From positions 1-13,646 of the forward strand of contig CAIVGD010000079.1 of the NCBI GenBank assembly GCA_903905395.1: a stretch of 13,646 bases of DNA, written 5' to 3'. Position 1 is the stretch's first letter. Every line of letters starts with the position of its first letter. The position numbers and the translations under genes are program-made. This DNA is from an uncultured Verrucomicrobiota bacterium (GTDB lineage: Bacteria; Verrucomicrobiota; Verrucomicrobiia; Methylacidiphilales; Verrucolacustridaceae). The notes beneath the pieces were generated by a model that was given only the letters and a program-made list of their open reading frames with translations, was not told where the DNA came from and did not search any database. Below, piece by piece: positions 5,305 to 11,995 of the stretch.

Positions 5305-6486
5305 ATGCGTACATCGACAGACCCATTGAAGAATCCCAAAGTGAAAAAAGAGCCATCCAGCGCGTCCAAGCTGGTGAAAGGACTGGAAGGGGTTGTGGCT
5401 GCCCAGACATCTTTGAGCGATGTGGACGGCGAGAATGGCCGGCTTTTCTATCGCGGAATTCCGATCGGCGAATTGGTGGAGAAATCCAATTTCGAAGAAG
5501 TGACCTATCATCTTTGGTACGCGAAACTGCCCAACGCCGAGGAGCTGGCGACTTTCAAGGAGACTTTGAAGGCGCAGAGGCCTCTTTCCGAACGGGCGCT
5601 TGCGGTCCTCAAACTTATCCCCACCACCACCCATCCCATGAGCGCTCTCCGGACCATGTGTTCGCTCATGGGGAGTCTGGATCCGCGGGCGCATATTGTG
5701 AATCCCGAGGAGTCCCAGCGTAAGGCCTATCATCTGACGGGTATTTTTCCCACCTTGGTCGCGGGTTTTTACAGACTTCGCGAAGGCAAGGAACCCATCC
5801 AGCCCGATATGAGCCTCTCCCACGCGGCCAATTTCCTTTACATGATGACGGGCAAGAAACCGACTCCGGAAATGGAAAAGGCGCTCGATGCTTATCTGAT
5901 CCTCCTGGCGGATCACGGCCTCAATGCCTCGACGTTTGCGGCCCGTGTGACGACGGGGACTTTGTCGAACCTTTATTCGGCGGTCACTTCGGCGGTCGGG
6001 ACCCTGGCCGGTGAACTCCATGGTGCGGCGAACCAGTACGCGATGGAGATGATCCTGGAGATCGGAACTCCCGCGAACGCCGTCCCCTATGTGAACAAAC
6101 TTCTGGACGAGAAGAAGAAGGTGATGGGATTCGGGCACCGGATATACAAGACCCGTGACCCGCGCGCCGAGGCGTTTCGCCAGATCGCGCACAACCTCTG
6201 CGTCCAAGCTGGGAAAATGGACTGGCTGGAGATCGCGGCACACGTGGAAAAAGTCATGATGGATCGGAAAAAGATCCCCTGTAACGTGGACTTTTTCTCC
6301 GCCCCGGTGCTCTATGTGCTCGGATTCCCGCCGGATTTCTTCACGACGGTTTTTGCGGTAAGCCGCGTCGCCGGTTGGAGCGGCCACATCATCGAGCAAC
6401 AGCTGGACAACCGTCTGATACGACCGCTCGCGGAATACATCGGTCCGCAGGAACAGTACTACATACCTCGCGAAGACCGGAAGTGA
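5305..6486 (+). CDS. Citrate synthase (or 2-methylcitrate synthase)
   Basis: This is a 393-residue enzyme that condenses oxaloacetate with acetyl-CoA to form citrate, the entry step of the TCA cycle. The catalytic triad is present: H229 (ELHGAAN), H268 (GFGHRIYKTRDPRA) and D319 (NVDFFSA). The oxaloacetate-site His is in ADHGLNAST (H194). Length and the short N-terminus match the dimeric Gram-positive-type (CitZ-like) group; the longer hexameric E. coli type has an extra N-terminal domain. Methylcitrate synthase activity cannot be excluded, but no prp genes are nearby. The start ATG 5305 is chosen over an in-frame TTG at 5284 because of the TATAAT at 5293-5298, which suggests leaderless transcription; if TTG 5284 were used, AGGAG at 5266-5270 would be its distant ribosome site. 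Confidence 0.95.
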   Translation: MRTSTDPLKNPKVKKEPSSASKLVKGLEGVVAAQTSLSDVDGENGRLFYRGIPIGELVEKSNFEEVTYHLWYAKLPNAEELATFKETLKAQRPLSERALAVLKLIPTTTHPMSALRTMCSLMGSLDPRAHIVNPEESQRKAYHLTGIFPTLVAGFYRLREGKEPIQPDMSLSHAANFLYMMTGKKPTPEMEKALDAYLILLADHGLNASTFAARVTTGTLSNLYSAVTSAVGTLAGELHGAANQYAMEMILEIGTPANAVPYVNKLLDEKKKVMGFGHRIYKTRDPRAEAFRQIAHNLCVQAGKMDWLEIAAHVEKVMMDRKKIPCNVDFFSAPVLYVLGFPPDFFTTVFAVSRVAGWSGHIIEQQLDNRLIRPLAEYIGPQEQYYIPREDRK

Positions 6487-6495
6487 CGTAACGCT

Positions 6496-6513
6496 TCACT
6501 GCTTTTGCAGTGA
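6496..6513 (+). terminator. Hairpin after citrate synthase
   Basis: TCACTGC (6496-6502), loop TTTT, GCAGTGA (6507-6513): a perfect seven-base stem starting ten bases after the stop codon. No T run follows, so it may act as an mRNA 3' stabiliser and not as an intrinsic terminator. Confidence 0.4.
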
Positions 6514-6547
6514 TGTAAATTTACCGCGCGATTCCGCATGGTTGGTC

Positions 6548-6581
6548 GTCTCTGAGACCCGCACACATGCCGCAGTGTGCG
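6548..6581. promoter_or_regulatory. Two palindromes in the leader region of the CbiM gene
   Basis: GTCTCTGAGAC (6548-6558) is a five-base inverted repeat around one base. CGCACAC (6560-6566) and GTGTGCG (6575-6581) form a perfect seven-base stem with an eight-base loop. A T-rich tract follows at about 6599-6616. They could be operator sites, a transcription-attenuating leader, or further terminator structure. The conserved cobalamin-riboswitch box was not recognised. Confidence 0.35.
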
Positions 6582-6674
6582 ATCGAATCACACGGGAGAT
6601 TTTGTTTTTATTTTTCAAATAATGATCGTGGTCGGAAATAAAATGAGTTTTCCCTGCCTCTAACCTCTTCTTCA

Positions 6675-6703
6675 TTGACACAGGAGAAGTGTGCGGTTTA
6701 ATT
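6675..6703 (+). promoter_or_regulatory. Possible promoter of the CbiM-like gene
   Basis: A perfect -35 box TTGACA (6675-6680) is followed by a 17-base spacer and TTAATT (6698-6703; 3 of 6). The expected start would lie only a few bases before ATG 6713, giving a very short leader. Confidence 0.35.
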
Positions 6704-6712
6704 GCCTCAATT

Positions 6713-7609
6713 ATGCATATCCCAACTGAAATGGTCGAAGGAGCTGTTTGTCCGGTAACTGCGATGGTGGGTGCCACAGGAATCGGAGCGACGGCATGGG
6801 CAGTCTTCAAGAGCAAACAAAAGCCCGATGTGGCGCGGTTCGCATCGGTCAGCGCTCTTATCTTTGCTGCGCAGATGGTGAATTTTCCGATTCAGGATGG
6901 GACATCCGGGCACTTGCTGGGTGGGGTCCTGGCTTCGGCACTTCTGGGAACCCCCTTCGGCGTGCTGGCCATGGGGCTGGTGCTGGCGGTGCAGGCCTTG
7001 GTTTTCTCCGATGGTGGGCTTTCGGTTTTGGGAGCGAATGTCGTGAACATGGCGCTTCTCGGAGCCGGGGTAGGAGGATGGATGGTCAATCATCTACGAG
7101 GGAGCTCGCCTCTGTCTCTGGCGCGGCTGGGGTTTGTCGCATGGCTTTCGGTTCTTTTGGCCGCTCTCGGGTGCTGCGTCGAACTCGCACTCAGCGGGAC
7201 GATTGCTTTTTCAGCTTCTGCTCCAGCCATGCTGGGAACCCATGCGGTGATCGGGATCGGGGAGGCCTTGATCACAGTTCTTGCGTTTTCTCTTTTGCCC
7301 GCATCTGAATCCGCCTCCCGAAAAAGTGCGGTAGTTCCTGCCCTGGCCGCAGTTTTGGTCGCTTCGATCATCAGCCCATGGGCCAGCGTGTTTCCAGATG
7401 GTCTGGAAAGTGTGGCGGCTCGGCTCGGCTTTCTCCATCAGTCCGCCCCTGCGTTCGTGGCTCCGTTGGCAAATTACTCCATGCCCGGCTCACTGTCCGC
7501 CGGACTTTCCACAAGTCTCGCCGGTCTGATCGGAGTGCTGGTTGTTTTTGCCTTGGGTGCTGTGATTTCTCTGATGTGGAATGCGCCGCGCCTGAGCCGC
7601 GCTTCCTGA
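6713..7609 (+). CDS. cbiM: CbiM-type ECF transporter component for cobalt/nickel with C-terminal PDGLE domain
   Basis: This is a 298-residue multi-spanning membrane protein. CbiM/NikM is the substrate-capture (S) component of energy-coupling-factor importers for Co2+ or Ni2+. The ATG at 6713 is chosen over GTG 6689 because the family must begin MHIP: the free N-terminus and His2 are metal ligands. With this start a second ligand falls at His67 (DGTSGHLLGG), the position known from NikM. Other hallmarks are NFPIQDGTSGH (57-67), LGANVVNMALLG (106-117) and THAVIGIGEALIT (176-188). From about residue 211 SPWASVFPDGLE begins a PDGLE (CbiN/NikN-like) domain with a final membrane helix near 272-290. 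The T-component (CbiQ) and ATPase (CbiO) are not adjacent; they must be elsewhere or absent. Co versus Ni cannot be decided from sequence. Confidence 0.87.
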   Translation: MHIPTEMVEGAVCPVTAMVGATGIGATAWAVFKSKQKPDVARFASVSALIFAAQMVNFPIQDGTSGHLLGGVLASALLGTPFGVLAMGLVLAVQALVFSDGGLSVLGANVVNMALLGAGVGGWMVNHLRGSSPLSLARLGFVAWLSVLLAALGCCVELALSGTIAFSASAPAMLGTHAVIGIGEALITVLAFSLLPASESASRKSAVVPALAAVLVASIISPWASVFPDGLESVAARLGFLHQSAPAFVAPLANYSMPGSLSAGLSTSLAGLIGVLVVFALGAVISLMWNAPRLSRAS

Positions 7610-7648
7610 CGTTTTTCAGAGAATAAAAAGATTGGCGCCATGAATCCC

Positions 7649-7663
7649 GAGGCGGGTTGCCTC
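7649..7663 (+). terminator. Hairpin downstream of the CbiM gene
   Basis: GAGGC (7649-7653) pairs with GCCTC (7659-7663) around GGGTT, and flanking CCAT/ATGG (7638-7641/7664-7667) could extend the stem across a bulge. No T tract follows, so the role is uncertain. Confidence 0.3.
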
Positions 7664-7777
7664 ATGGTCTCGATTACCAACTCGTGGAATGGCTCGGGCG
7701 AACCAAGTATGAGCACGCTTCATGTTCCGGTTTTTCAAGACTCGTTAAACCGTCGCAGGGCAAGGTAAGGTAGTCCT

Positions 7778-8977
7778 GTGGAAACTAGGACATCCTCGCC
7801 CGCGGTCTTGACCCCCGACCTTGAAATCAAGGACGCCCAGCTGATCTTTCATCGGGTTTGGAAGGAACTGGAAAAAGATTTTGGACGGGAGAGTCTCCTT
7901 TTTCCAAAGGAACTCATCCTCTTGGGGGGTGCCCCCGGTTCCGGAAAGGGGACCAACACGGAATTCATTTGTAAAGTCCGCGGGATTTCCGCTGCTCCGA
8001 TCGTGATCAGCACGTTGCTGGATTCCCCGGACGCGGAGAGGATCAAGGCCAGGGGTGGGATGGTAGGCGATGAGGAAGTGCTTCGCCTGTTGCTCCGCGA
8101 ACTTCTCAAACCGCAGTTTCGCGACGGCGCCGTGCTTGATGGTTTTCCCCGCACCCACGTTCAGGTCGAGTGTCTCAAGATTTTTTTCGACCAGATGACC
8201 CTGCTGAGGCGTGAGTTTTCCGGAACGCCCAAGGCCCACTACTTTCGGCAACCGACTTTCCACATCATGGTGCTTTTCGTCGATGAAGCGGAAAGCATCA
8301 CCCGGCAGATCAAGCGCGGCCGGGATGCCCTCGTTCGCAATGCGGAGATCCGCCAGTCCGGAGTGGGCGAACTTATCGAAGTGCGGAAGACCGACCTCGA
8401 CCCCGAGCTCGCACGCAACCGATACCGCACCTTCAAAGAAAAGACCTACGATGCGCTCGTCTCGCTGAAACAAATTTTCCACTACCATTTTATCAACGCC
8501 CAGGCGCCGATTGAGATCGTTCAACAGAACATCCTTAATGAGCTCGCTTACCAGAGTTCGCTTGAACTCGATCCCCGCACCTACGACGTTCTGCGGCACA
8601 TCACGTTGGCCGATGAAATCGTCCTGCAGGCACGCCAAGAACTCGTCAACCGGCTCGACAGCTACCAGGTTGAACACCCGGAAATATTCCGGGCCGTTGT
8701 CGATTTCATTCAGGGGAAAATGATGCCCATCATCAAGCGGTACGCCGTCAGCGGACGTGCGATGGTCAACACCGAGGAGGCGCTCTTTGAAGATCCGATC
8801 GCCATTGCCATCCTGATCGACATTTTTTCCGAGCGTGGATTCCGTGCCAGCGTGGACATCCACCGCCAGGAAATCCCCGAACGTTTTGATCTGGTCACCG
8901 GTAAAATCGAAACGCGGGAGAAGCGGGTTTACCGGATGACGATACTCTTTGAAGGATCAAGAATCCGCCGCGGTTGA
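7778..8977 (+). CDS. Adenylate-kinase-like nucleoside monophosphate kinase with long C-terminal extension
   Basis: This is a 399-residue cytoplasmic protein. Residues about 45-250 are an adenylate kinase/NMP kinase core: Walker A GGAPGSGKGT (50-59), the NMP-site segment GDEEVLRLLLRELL (97-110), the ADK signature DGFPRT (121-126), the Arg-rich lid region RQIKRGRD (166-173), and a C-terminal helix RNRYRTFKEKTYDAL (213-227). It should transfer phosphate between ATP and a nucleoside monophosphate, probably AMP. About 150 further residues (250-399) do not belong to a standard adenylate kinase (around 215 residues); I do not recognise this domain. There is also a roughly 45-residue N-terminal extension. 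The start is GTG 7778 with AAGG about seven bases upstream. It is unlikely to be the housekeeping adk. Confidence 0.8.
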   Translation: METRTSSPAVLTPDLEIKDAQLIFHRVWKELEKDFGRESLLFPKELILLGGAPGSGKGTNTEFICKVRGISAAPIVISTLLDSPDAERIKARGGMVGDEEVLRLLLRELLKPQFRDGAVLDGFPRTHVQVECLKIFFDQMTLLRREFSGTPKAHYFRQPTFHIMVLFVDEAESITRQIKRGRDALVRNAEIRQSGVGELIEVRKTDLDPELARNRYRTFKEKTYDALVSLKQIFHYHFINAQAPIEIVQQNILNELAYQSSLELDPRTYDVLRHITLADEIVLQARQELVNRLDSYQVEHPEIFRAVVDFIQGKMMPIIKRYAVSGRAMVNTEEALFEDPIAIAILIDIFSERGFRASVDIHRQEIPERFDLVTGKIETREKRVYRMTILFEGSRIRRG

Positions 8978-9032
8978 ACTTGGGAGGGGGGGGAAGGGGA
9001 GAGAAGATTTTTGATTTTGGATGTTTAATGTT

Positions 9033-9209
9033 GTCCCGCGGTCGCGGGACGCAGACGCGAAGGACCGCCCCAAGTTTAAGATTAAGTTGAAGTTAGAAGA
9101 GCTGAGGATTGAGAGCTAAGGTAGCGGCGGCATCTCCGAGGCCGCCTAGCTGACAGGCGCAAATTACAAAACAATTGTAGGGCGGGCATCCTGCTCGCCC
9201 TCCGTGAAT
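9033..9209. repeat. Dispersed GC-rich hairpin repeat, copy 2 (modules A+B+C)
   Basis: This is the most complete copy. Module A starts with the perfect hairpin GTCCCGCG/CGCGGGAC (9033-9040/9043-9050) and shares GCGGGAC-N7-CGAAGG with copy 1. Module B (9085-9150) carries the GGCGGC...GCCGCC hairpin. Module C (about 9151-9209) ends with the 9-bp hairpin AGGGCGGGC/GCTCGCCCT (9179-9187/9193-9201, loop ATCCT). Positions 9098-9209 match 10452-10563 over 112 bases with only four differences that I count. An outer pair AACTTGGG/CCCAAGTT (8977-8984/9069-9076) may also fold. The rest of the interval 8978-9392 holds no confident gene. Confidence 0.85.
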
Positions 9210-9357
9210 ACGACTTCTGACCTCAAGCAGGTTCCGAAATCTGCGAACCCGATCGGCGAGATCTTTTACCGAAACAAGGTGGAGGATCCACACCTCGAAA
9301 GCTGTTGGTGATGCAGTGGGTGGGCTGGGTTCAGTCCAGTCCTCCGGGAAACGCCAG

Positions 9358-9386
9358 TTGTCCAAATGGGATGGCACGGCTAGATT
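9358..9386 (+). promoter_or_regulatory. Promoter giving a probable leaderless mRNA for the NTase pair
   Basis: TTGTCC (9358-9363), a 17-base spacer, and TAGATT (9381-9386) end exactly six bases before ATG 9393, the same spacing as at citrate synthase. There is no Shine-Dalgarno sequence in front of the ATG. Confidence 0.5.
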
Positions 9387-9392
9387 CCACAC

Positions 9393-9623
9393 ATGAAGGT
9401 GCAAGAAATCGCCCCGCCCGAACTTGGACTTACGCCCGCGCCGCCTGAATTGTTGGAGCGGGCCGAAGCTCTGGTACGCGGGCACTTGGAGTGCTTCTGG
9501 TTTTGGCATCCGGAGGCAAGGGTTCGCTGCCGGGAGGACATCGGCTTGGTTATCGAGCACCTACGCGATTACGGTGATAAGCAGGCCTGGCGGGAGGCGC
9601 AGGAGTTGAGCAAATGCCTTTAA
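9393..9623 (+). CDS. 76-residue partner of an AbiEii-like nucleotidyltransferase (possible antitoxin)
   Basis: This is a small protein that I cannot place in a named family. It is proline-rich at the start (residues 8-18), then helical. It has an aromatic patch FWFWHP (35-40) and a charged C-terminal helix, EDIGLVIEHLRDYGDKQAWREAQELSKCL (48-76). No helix-turn-helix is evident, so it is unlike AbiEi, the winged-helix antitoxin of classical AbiE. Its stop codon overlaps the next gene by ten bases, so the two are translationally coupled. The position, upstream of and overlapping a putative NTase toxin, suggests an antitoxin or regulatory subunit; this is inference. Its promoter sits six bases ahead of the ATG, suggesting leaderless expression. 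Confidence 0.65.
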   Translation: MKVQEIAPPELGLTPAPPELLERAEALVRGHLECFWFWHPEARVRCREDIGLVIEHLRDYGDKQAWREAQELSKCL

Positions 9624-10423
9624 CGTCTTTTCAACAGGAAGTCCTCAACACACTTGTCGCGAACCGATCGGAAACCAGCCATTTTGCAGGGGGTCTGGTG
9701 CTACACGCTCCACCCGAATCGGCACGTTACTCCCGTGATTTTGATCTCTTTCATGACGCGATTGAAGATCTGGTTCGCGCTAGCGAGAAGGATGTAGCCA
9801 GCCTGATGGCAGCCGGTTTCATCGTGCAGAAGATCGAGCGGGATAAGGAATGGCAACAACCGGCCTCCTTCCGCAAAGCGAAAGTGAGCCGGGGGGGATC
9901 CAGCGTGGAGTTGGACTGGGCGCAGGACACCGCTTGGCGGTTTTTTCCCATTGTCCGAGACGAGATGTTGGGATGGCGGCTCCACCTTTTTGACATGGCC
10001 ACCAACAAGGCTCTCGCTCTTTCCGCGCGGATGGAGACGCGTGATTATGTGGACATCGTGGAGCTGTGCCGGATTTATCCGCTGGAGACGATCCTGTGGG
10101 CTGCCTGCGGGAAGGATGAAGGTTTCAATCCGCTCTCTTTGTTGAAAATGGTGATTCGTTTCGCCCGGATCGAACCTGGGGAACTAAAACAAATCCAAGC
10201 CCGGCATCTTGATCCGTTCGCGCTGAAGGAGGAGTGGATCGCCGCTTCCGATCATGCCCGCACCGAAATGATCGCCCTTGCCGACGAGCAACCCGATCTG
10301 CCGATCGGGGTGGCGTTTGTGGATCAGAAGGGGGAACCCGGTTGGCTCCGTAAAAATCCAACCCTGCAAGTCCATCCCATCTCCCTCCGCGGTTGCTGGC
10401 CGACGATTACATTAAATCAGTAA
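9614..10423 (+). CDS. Nucleotidyltransferase, AbiEii/AbiGii toxin-like family
   Basis: This is a 269-residue protein with a DNA polymerase beta-like nucleotidyltransferase fold at its N-terminus. The motifs are in order: GG (26-27) in HFAGGLVLH, R-x-S-R-D42-F-D44 (RYSRDFDLF) as the metal-binding pair, and a third acidic residue D101 in VELDW. These are followed by the family segment NKALALSARMETRDYVDIVEL (121-141). AbiEii-type toxins transfer nucleotides to RNA targets; relatives modify tRNA and block growth, often as phage defence. The target here is not known. AGGAG lies eight bases before the ATG, which overlaps the upstream 76-residue gene by ten bases. The pair is bracketed by direct repeats (9098-9209 and 10452-10563), suggesting a cassette gained or moved as a unit. 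Confidence 0.82.
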   Translation: MPLTSFQQEVLNTLVANRSETSHFAGGLVLHAPPESARYSRDFDLFHDAIEDLVRASEKDVASLMAAGFIVQKIERDKEWQQPASFRKAKVSRGGSSVELDWAQDTAWRFFPIVRDEMLGWRLHLFDMATNKALALSARMETRDYVDIVELCRIYPLETILWAACGKDEGFNPLSLLKMVIRFARIEPGELKQIQARHLDPFALKEEWIAASDHARTEMIALADEQPDLPIGVAFVDQKGEPGWLRKNPTLQVHPISLRGCWPTITLNQ

Positions 10424-10451
10424 GCGAATGTAGGACCCCGTTCGTGGGCTC

Positions 10452-10563
10452 AGAGCTGAGGATTGAGAGCTAAGGTAGCGGCGGCATCTCCGAGGCCGCC
10501 TAGCTGACAGGCTCAAATTACAAAACAAATGTAGGGCGGGCATCCTGCCCGCCGTCCGTGAAT
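10452..10563. repeat. Dispersed GC-rich hairpin repeat, copy 3 (modules B+C)
   Basis: It has the same orientation and length (112 bases) as 9098-9209, with four differences by eye. The module B hairpin and the module C hairpin (GGCGGGC/GCCCGCC, 10535-10541/10547-10553) are both kept; a G-T pair in copy 2 is a G-C pair here, so the fold is conserved. Module A is missing. It lies between the convergent NTase gene and the LarA-like gene. Confidence 0.85.
10535..10553 (-). terminator. Probable terminator of the LarA-like gene supplied by repeat module C
   Basis: On the minus strand the perfect stem GGCGGGC/GCCCGCC (loop AGGAT) is followed within a few bases by ATTTGTTTTGT. It starts 16 bases after the stop codon of the minus-strand gene. 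This is the best intrinsic-terminator candidate in the window. Confidence 0.5.
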
Positions 10564-10568
10564 CTGCC

Positions 10569-11786
10569 CTACGCAGAAAAAAGTTTGAGTCGACCTGCTT
10601 GAAAATCCAGAGGAATTGGAAGGGAATTCACCTGGCACTTCGGATGGGTCCGAAGTTCATTGGCCACATCCTCGCTGACAAAAATTTTTTCGAGATGAAG
10701 AGTGTTGGGGACAAGCATCCAACAACGGTCGCCGTAGCGTTCCCGGATCTTGGCCACCAGTTCTTCGTCGTTCTTCAGGGTGCAGGGAATGGCCATACGC
10801 TGCATATCCCCGGTGGTGAAGGCATTGACGAAAGTTTTCCGCTCATCGATCGCGTCTCGGAGACGGCGGGTAATGAAGTCGGCCAATCCGACACCCAAGG
10901 CGTTTCCCTGTGCGTTGGCCGAAAGACCGAGTGCAGCGATGACGTTGATTTTGGGTCGGGTGAGGTCTTCAAATCCGTGGACGCCGCGTCGGCCGATCAC
11001 ATTGGTGTCCATTCCAGTGCCGCTGTAGGTCTTGCCGATATCGTCCACGATCAGGACATTCAATTCGTCGCAGGGTAAAGTGGGAAAGTAGTGGCGATGC
11101 CGTTCGAGCAGTACGGGTTCCTTTTTGAGAATCTCATCTCCCGGGATGGCGTGAATTTCGGCGGTTTCGTCTAAACCGTCTTCGAGCAAGGCCAGACCAG
11201 CAAAAATCTTCCCGGAGCGGACGAGCATGGAGCCCATTTCTTGTAGGATCTGGGGCATGCGGTCGGGGCGGGCGGAGTGGAAGGTTTCGGCGGAACGGAT
11301 TTTGCCCATTCCAACCACCATCATTTTGGTCAGACCGCTTTGCACTGGACCGGAGAAACAGGTGTGAAGTTTTATTCGGTTGAGGATGAGGACTCCTGCG
11401 GCCTCGTGGCATTGGCGGTCCATCCAGACATCGCCGGAACCGACCGATCCGACCTTCACGCACTCCATGCTGGAGCGGATTTCCATTCCGGTGGCGTCCG
11501 AGGTGAGGCCGAGAGATTCGATCATCTTCTGCTGACCTTCGGCGGTGGCTCCGTTGTGGGAACCCATGCTCGGCACGAGGAAAGGGCGGGCTCCGTGAGT
11601 CCGCAACCAGTCACCGGTCGCTTTGGTGATCGCGACAATGTTGGAGATCCCGCGGCTACCGGCTGTGATGGCTACATCGCCTTGGGGCGGTTTCAGGTGG
11701 AGAAGATCCAATTGGCGATGAACCTCTGCAGTCACATCGTGGATGGGGGCTGAAACGAGTTGCTGATCGACTTGGAAAACTTTCAT
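10569..11786 (-). CDS. LarA-superfamily (lactate racemase-like, DUF2088) nickel-pincer enzyme
   Basis: This is a 405-residue cytoplasmic protein. LarA enzymes racemise or epimerise 2-hydroxy acids with a nickel-pincer nucleotide cofactor made by LarB, LarC and LarE. Likely equivalents of the LarA cofactor residues are visible: H77 (GSHNGAT), H141 (IKLHTC), K154 (GLTKMMVVG), the covalent cofactor lysine, and H170 (AETFHSA). Their spacing (64, 13, 16) is close to that of Lactobacillus LarA (H108, H174, K184, H200: 66, 10, 16). The GSRGISN loop (43-49) also fits. The protein diverges from LarA enough that lactate is not a safe substrate. AGG lies immediately before the ATG, which is too close to be a good ribosome site. 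It is divergent from the amidohydrolase gene, with 209 bases between. larB, larC and larE are not in the window. Confidence 0.82.
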   Translation of the reverse strand: MKVFQVDQQLVSAPIHDVTAEVHRQLDLLHLKPPQGDVAITAGSRGISNIVAITKATGDWLRTHGARPFLVPSMGSHNGATAEGQQKMIESLGLTSDATGMEIRSSMECVKVGSVGSGDVWMDRQCHEAAGVLILNRIKLHTCFSGPVQSGLTKMMVVGMGKIRSAETFHSARPDRMPQILQEMGSMLVRSGKIFAGLALLEDGLDETAEIHAIPGDEILKKEPVLLERHRHYFPTLPCDELNVLIVDDIGKTYSGTGMDTNVIGRRGVHGFEDLTRPKINVIAALGLSANAQGNALGVGLADFITRRLRDAIDERKTFVNAFTTGDMQRMAIPCTLKNDEELVAKIRERYGDRCWMLVPNTLHLEKIFVSEDVANELRTHPKCQVNSLPIPLDFQAGRLKLFSA

Positions 11787-11995
11787 CCTGGGGAAAAAGT
11801 AAGGTTAAAGATTGGGTGTTTGGGGTTGTTGAACAGGGTGGTTTTATGGTGGACAGGGATGTGCGGTAACGCCATTCAGATTCTTTGGGGTTAAGTAGAA
11901 AGCATTTTCGCTGCGTAAGAGATCCATGATTTCGCGGCTGACGATCACAATTCTTTTTGGTGGAGCAGGGCAGGGTAGCGTGGAAGAATGTCGAA

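Noticed and set aside
4720..6399. 559-codon open frame on the minus strand
   Set aside because: It is antisense to the methyltransferase-like and citrate synthase genes, whose catalytic motifs are intact; its translation resembles no protein family.
6487..6712. Cobalamin riboswitch upstream of the CbiM-like gene
   Set aside because: I could not find the conserved B12-box or the core stem arrangement; only simple hairpins are present.
7745..8863. 372-codon open frame on the minus strand
   Set aside because: It is a shadow of the adenylate-kinase-like gene, which has a complete Walker A and DGFPRT motif on the plus strand.
9372..9388. TGGCACG, an ideal -24 half of a sigma-54 promoter, before the 76-residue gene
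   Set aside because: The required TTGC -12 element is missing at the correct distance; a sigma-70-type arrangement overlaps it and fits better.
9093..9560. 155-codon minus-strand frame crossing repeat copy 2
   Set aside because: It runs through the repeat and antisense to the 76-residue gene. A similar translation also arises from repeat copy 1, so it reflects the repeat and not a gene.
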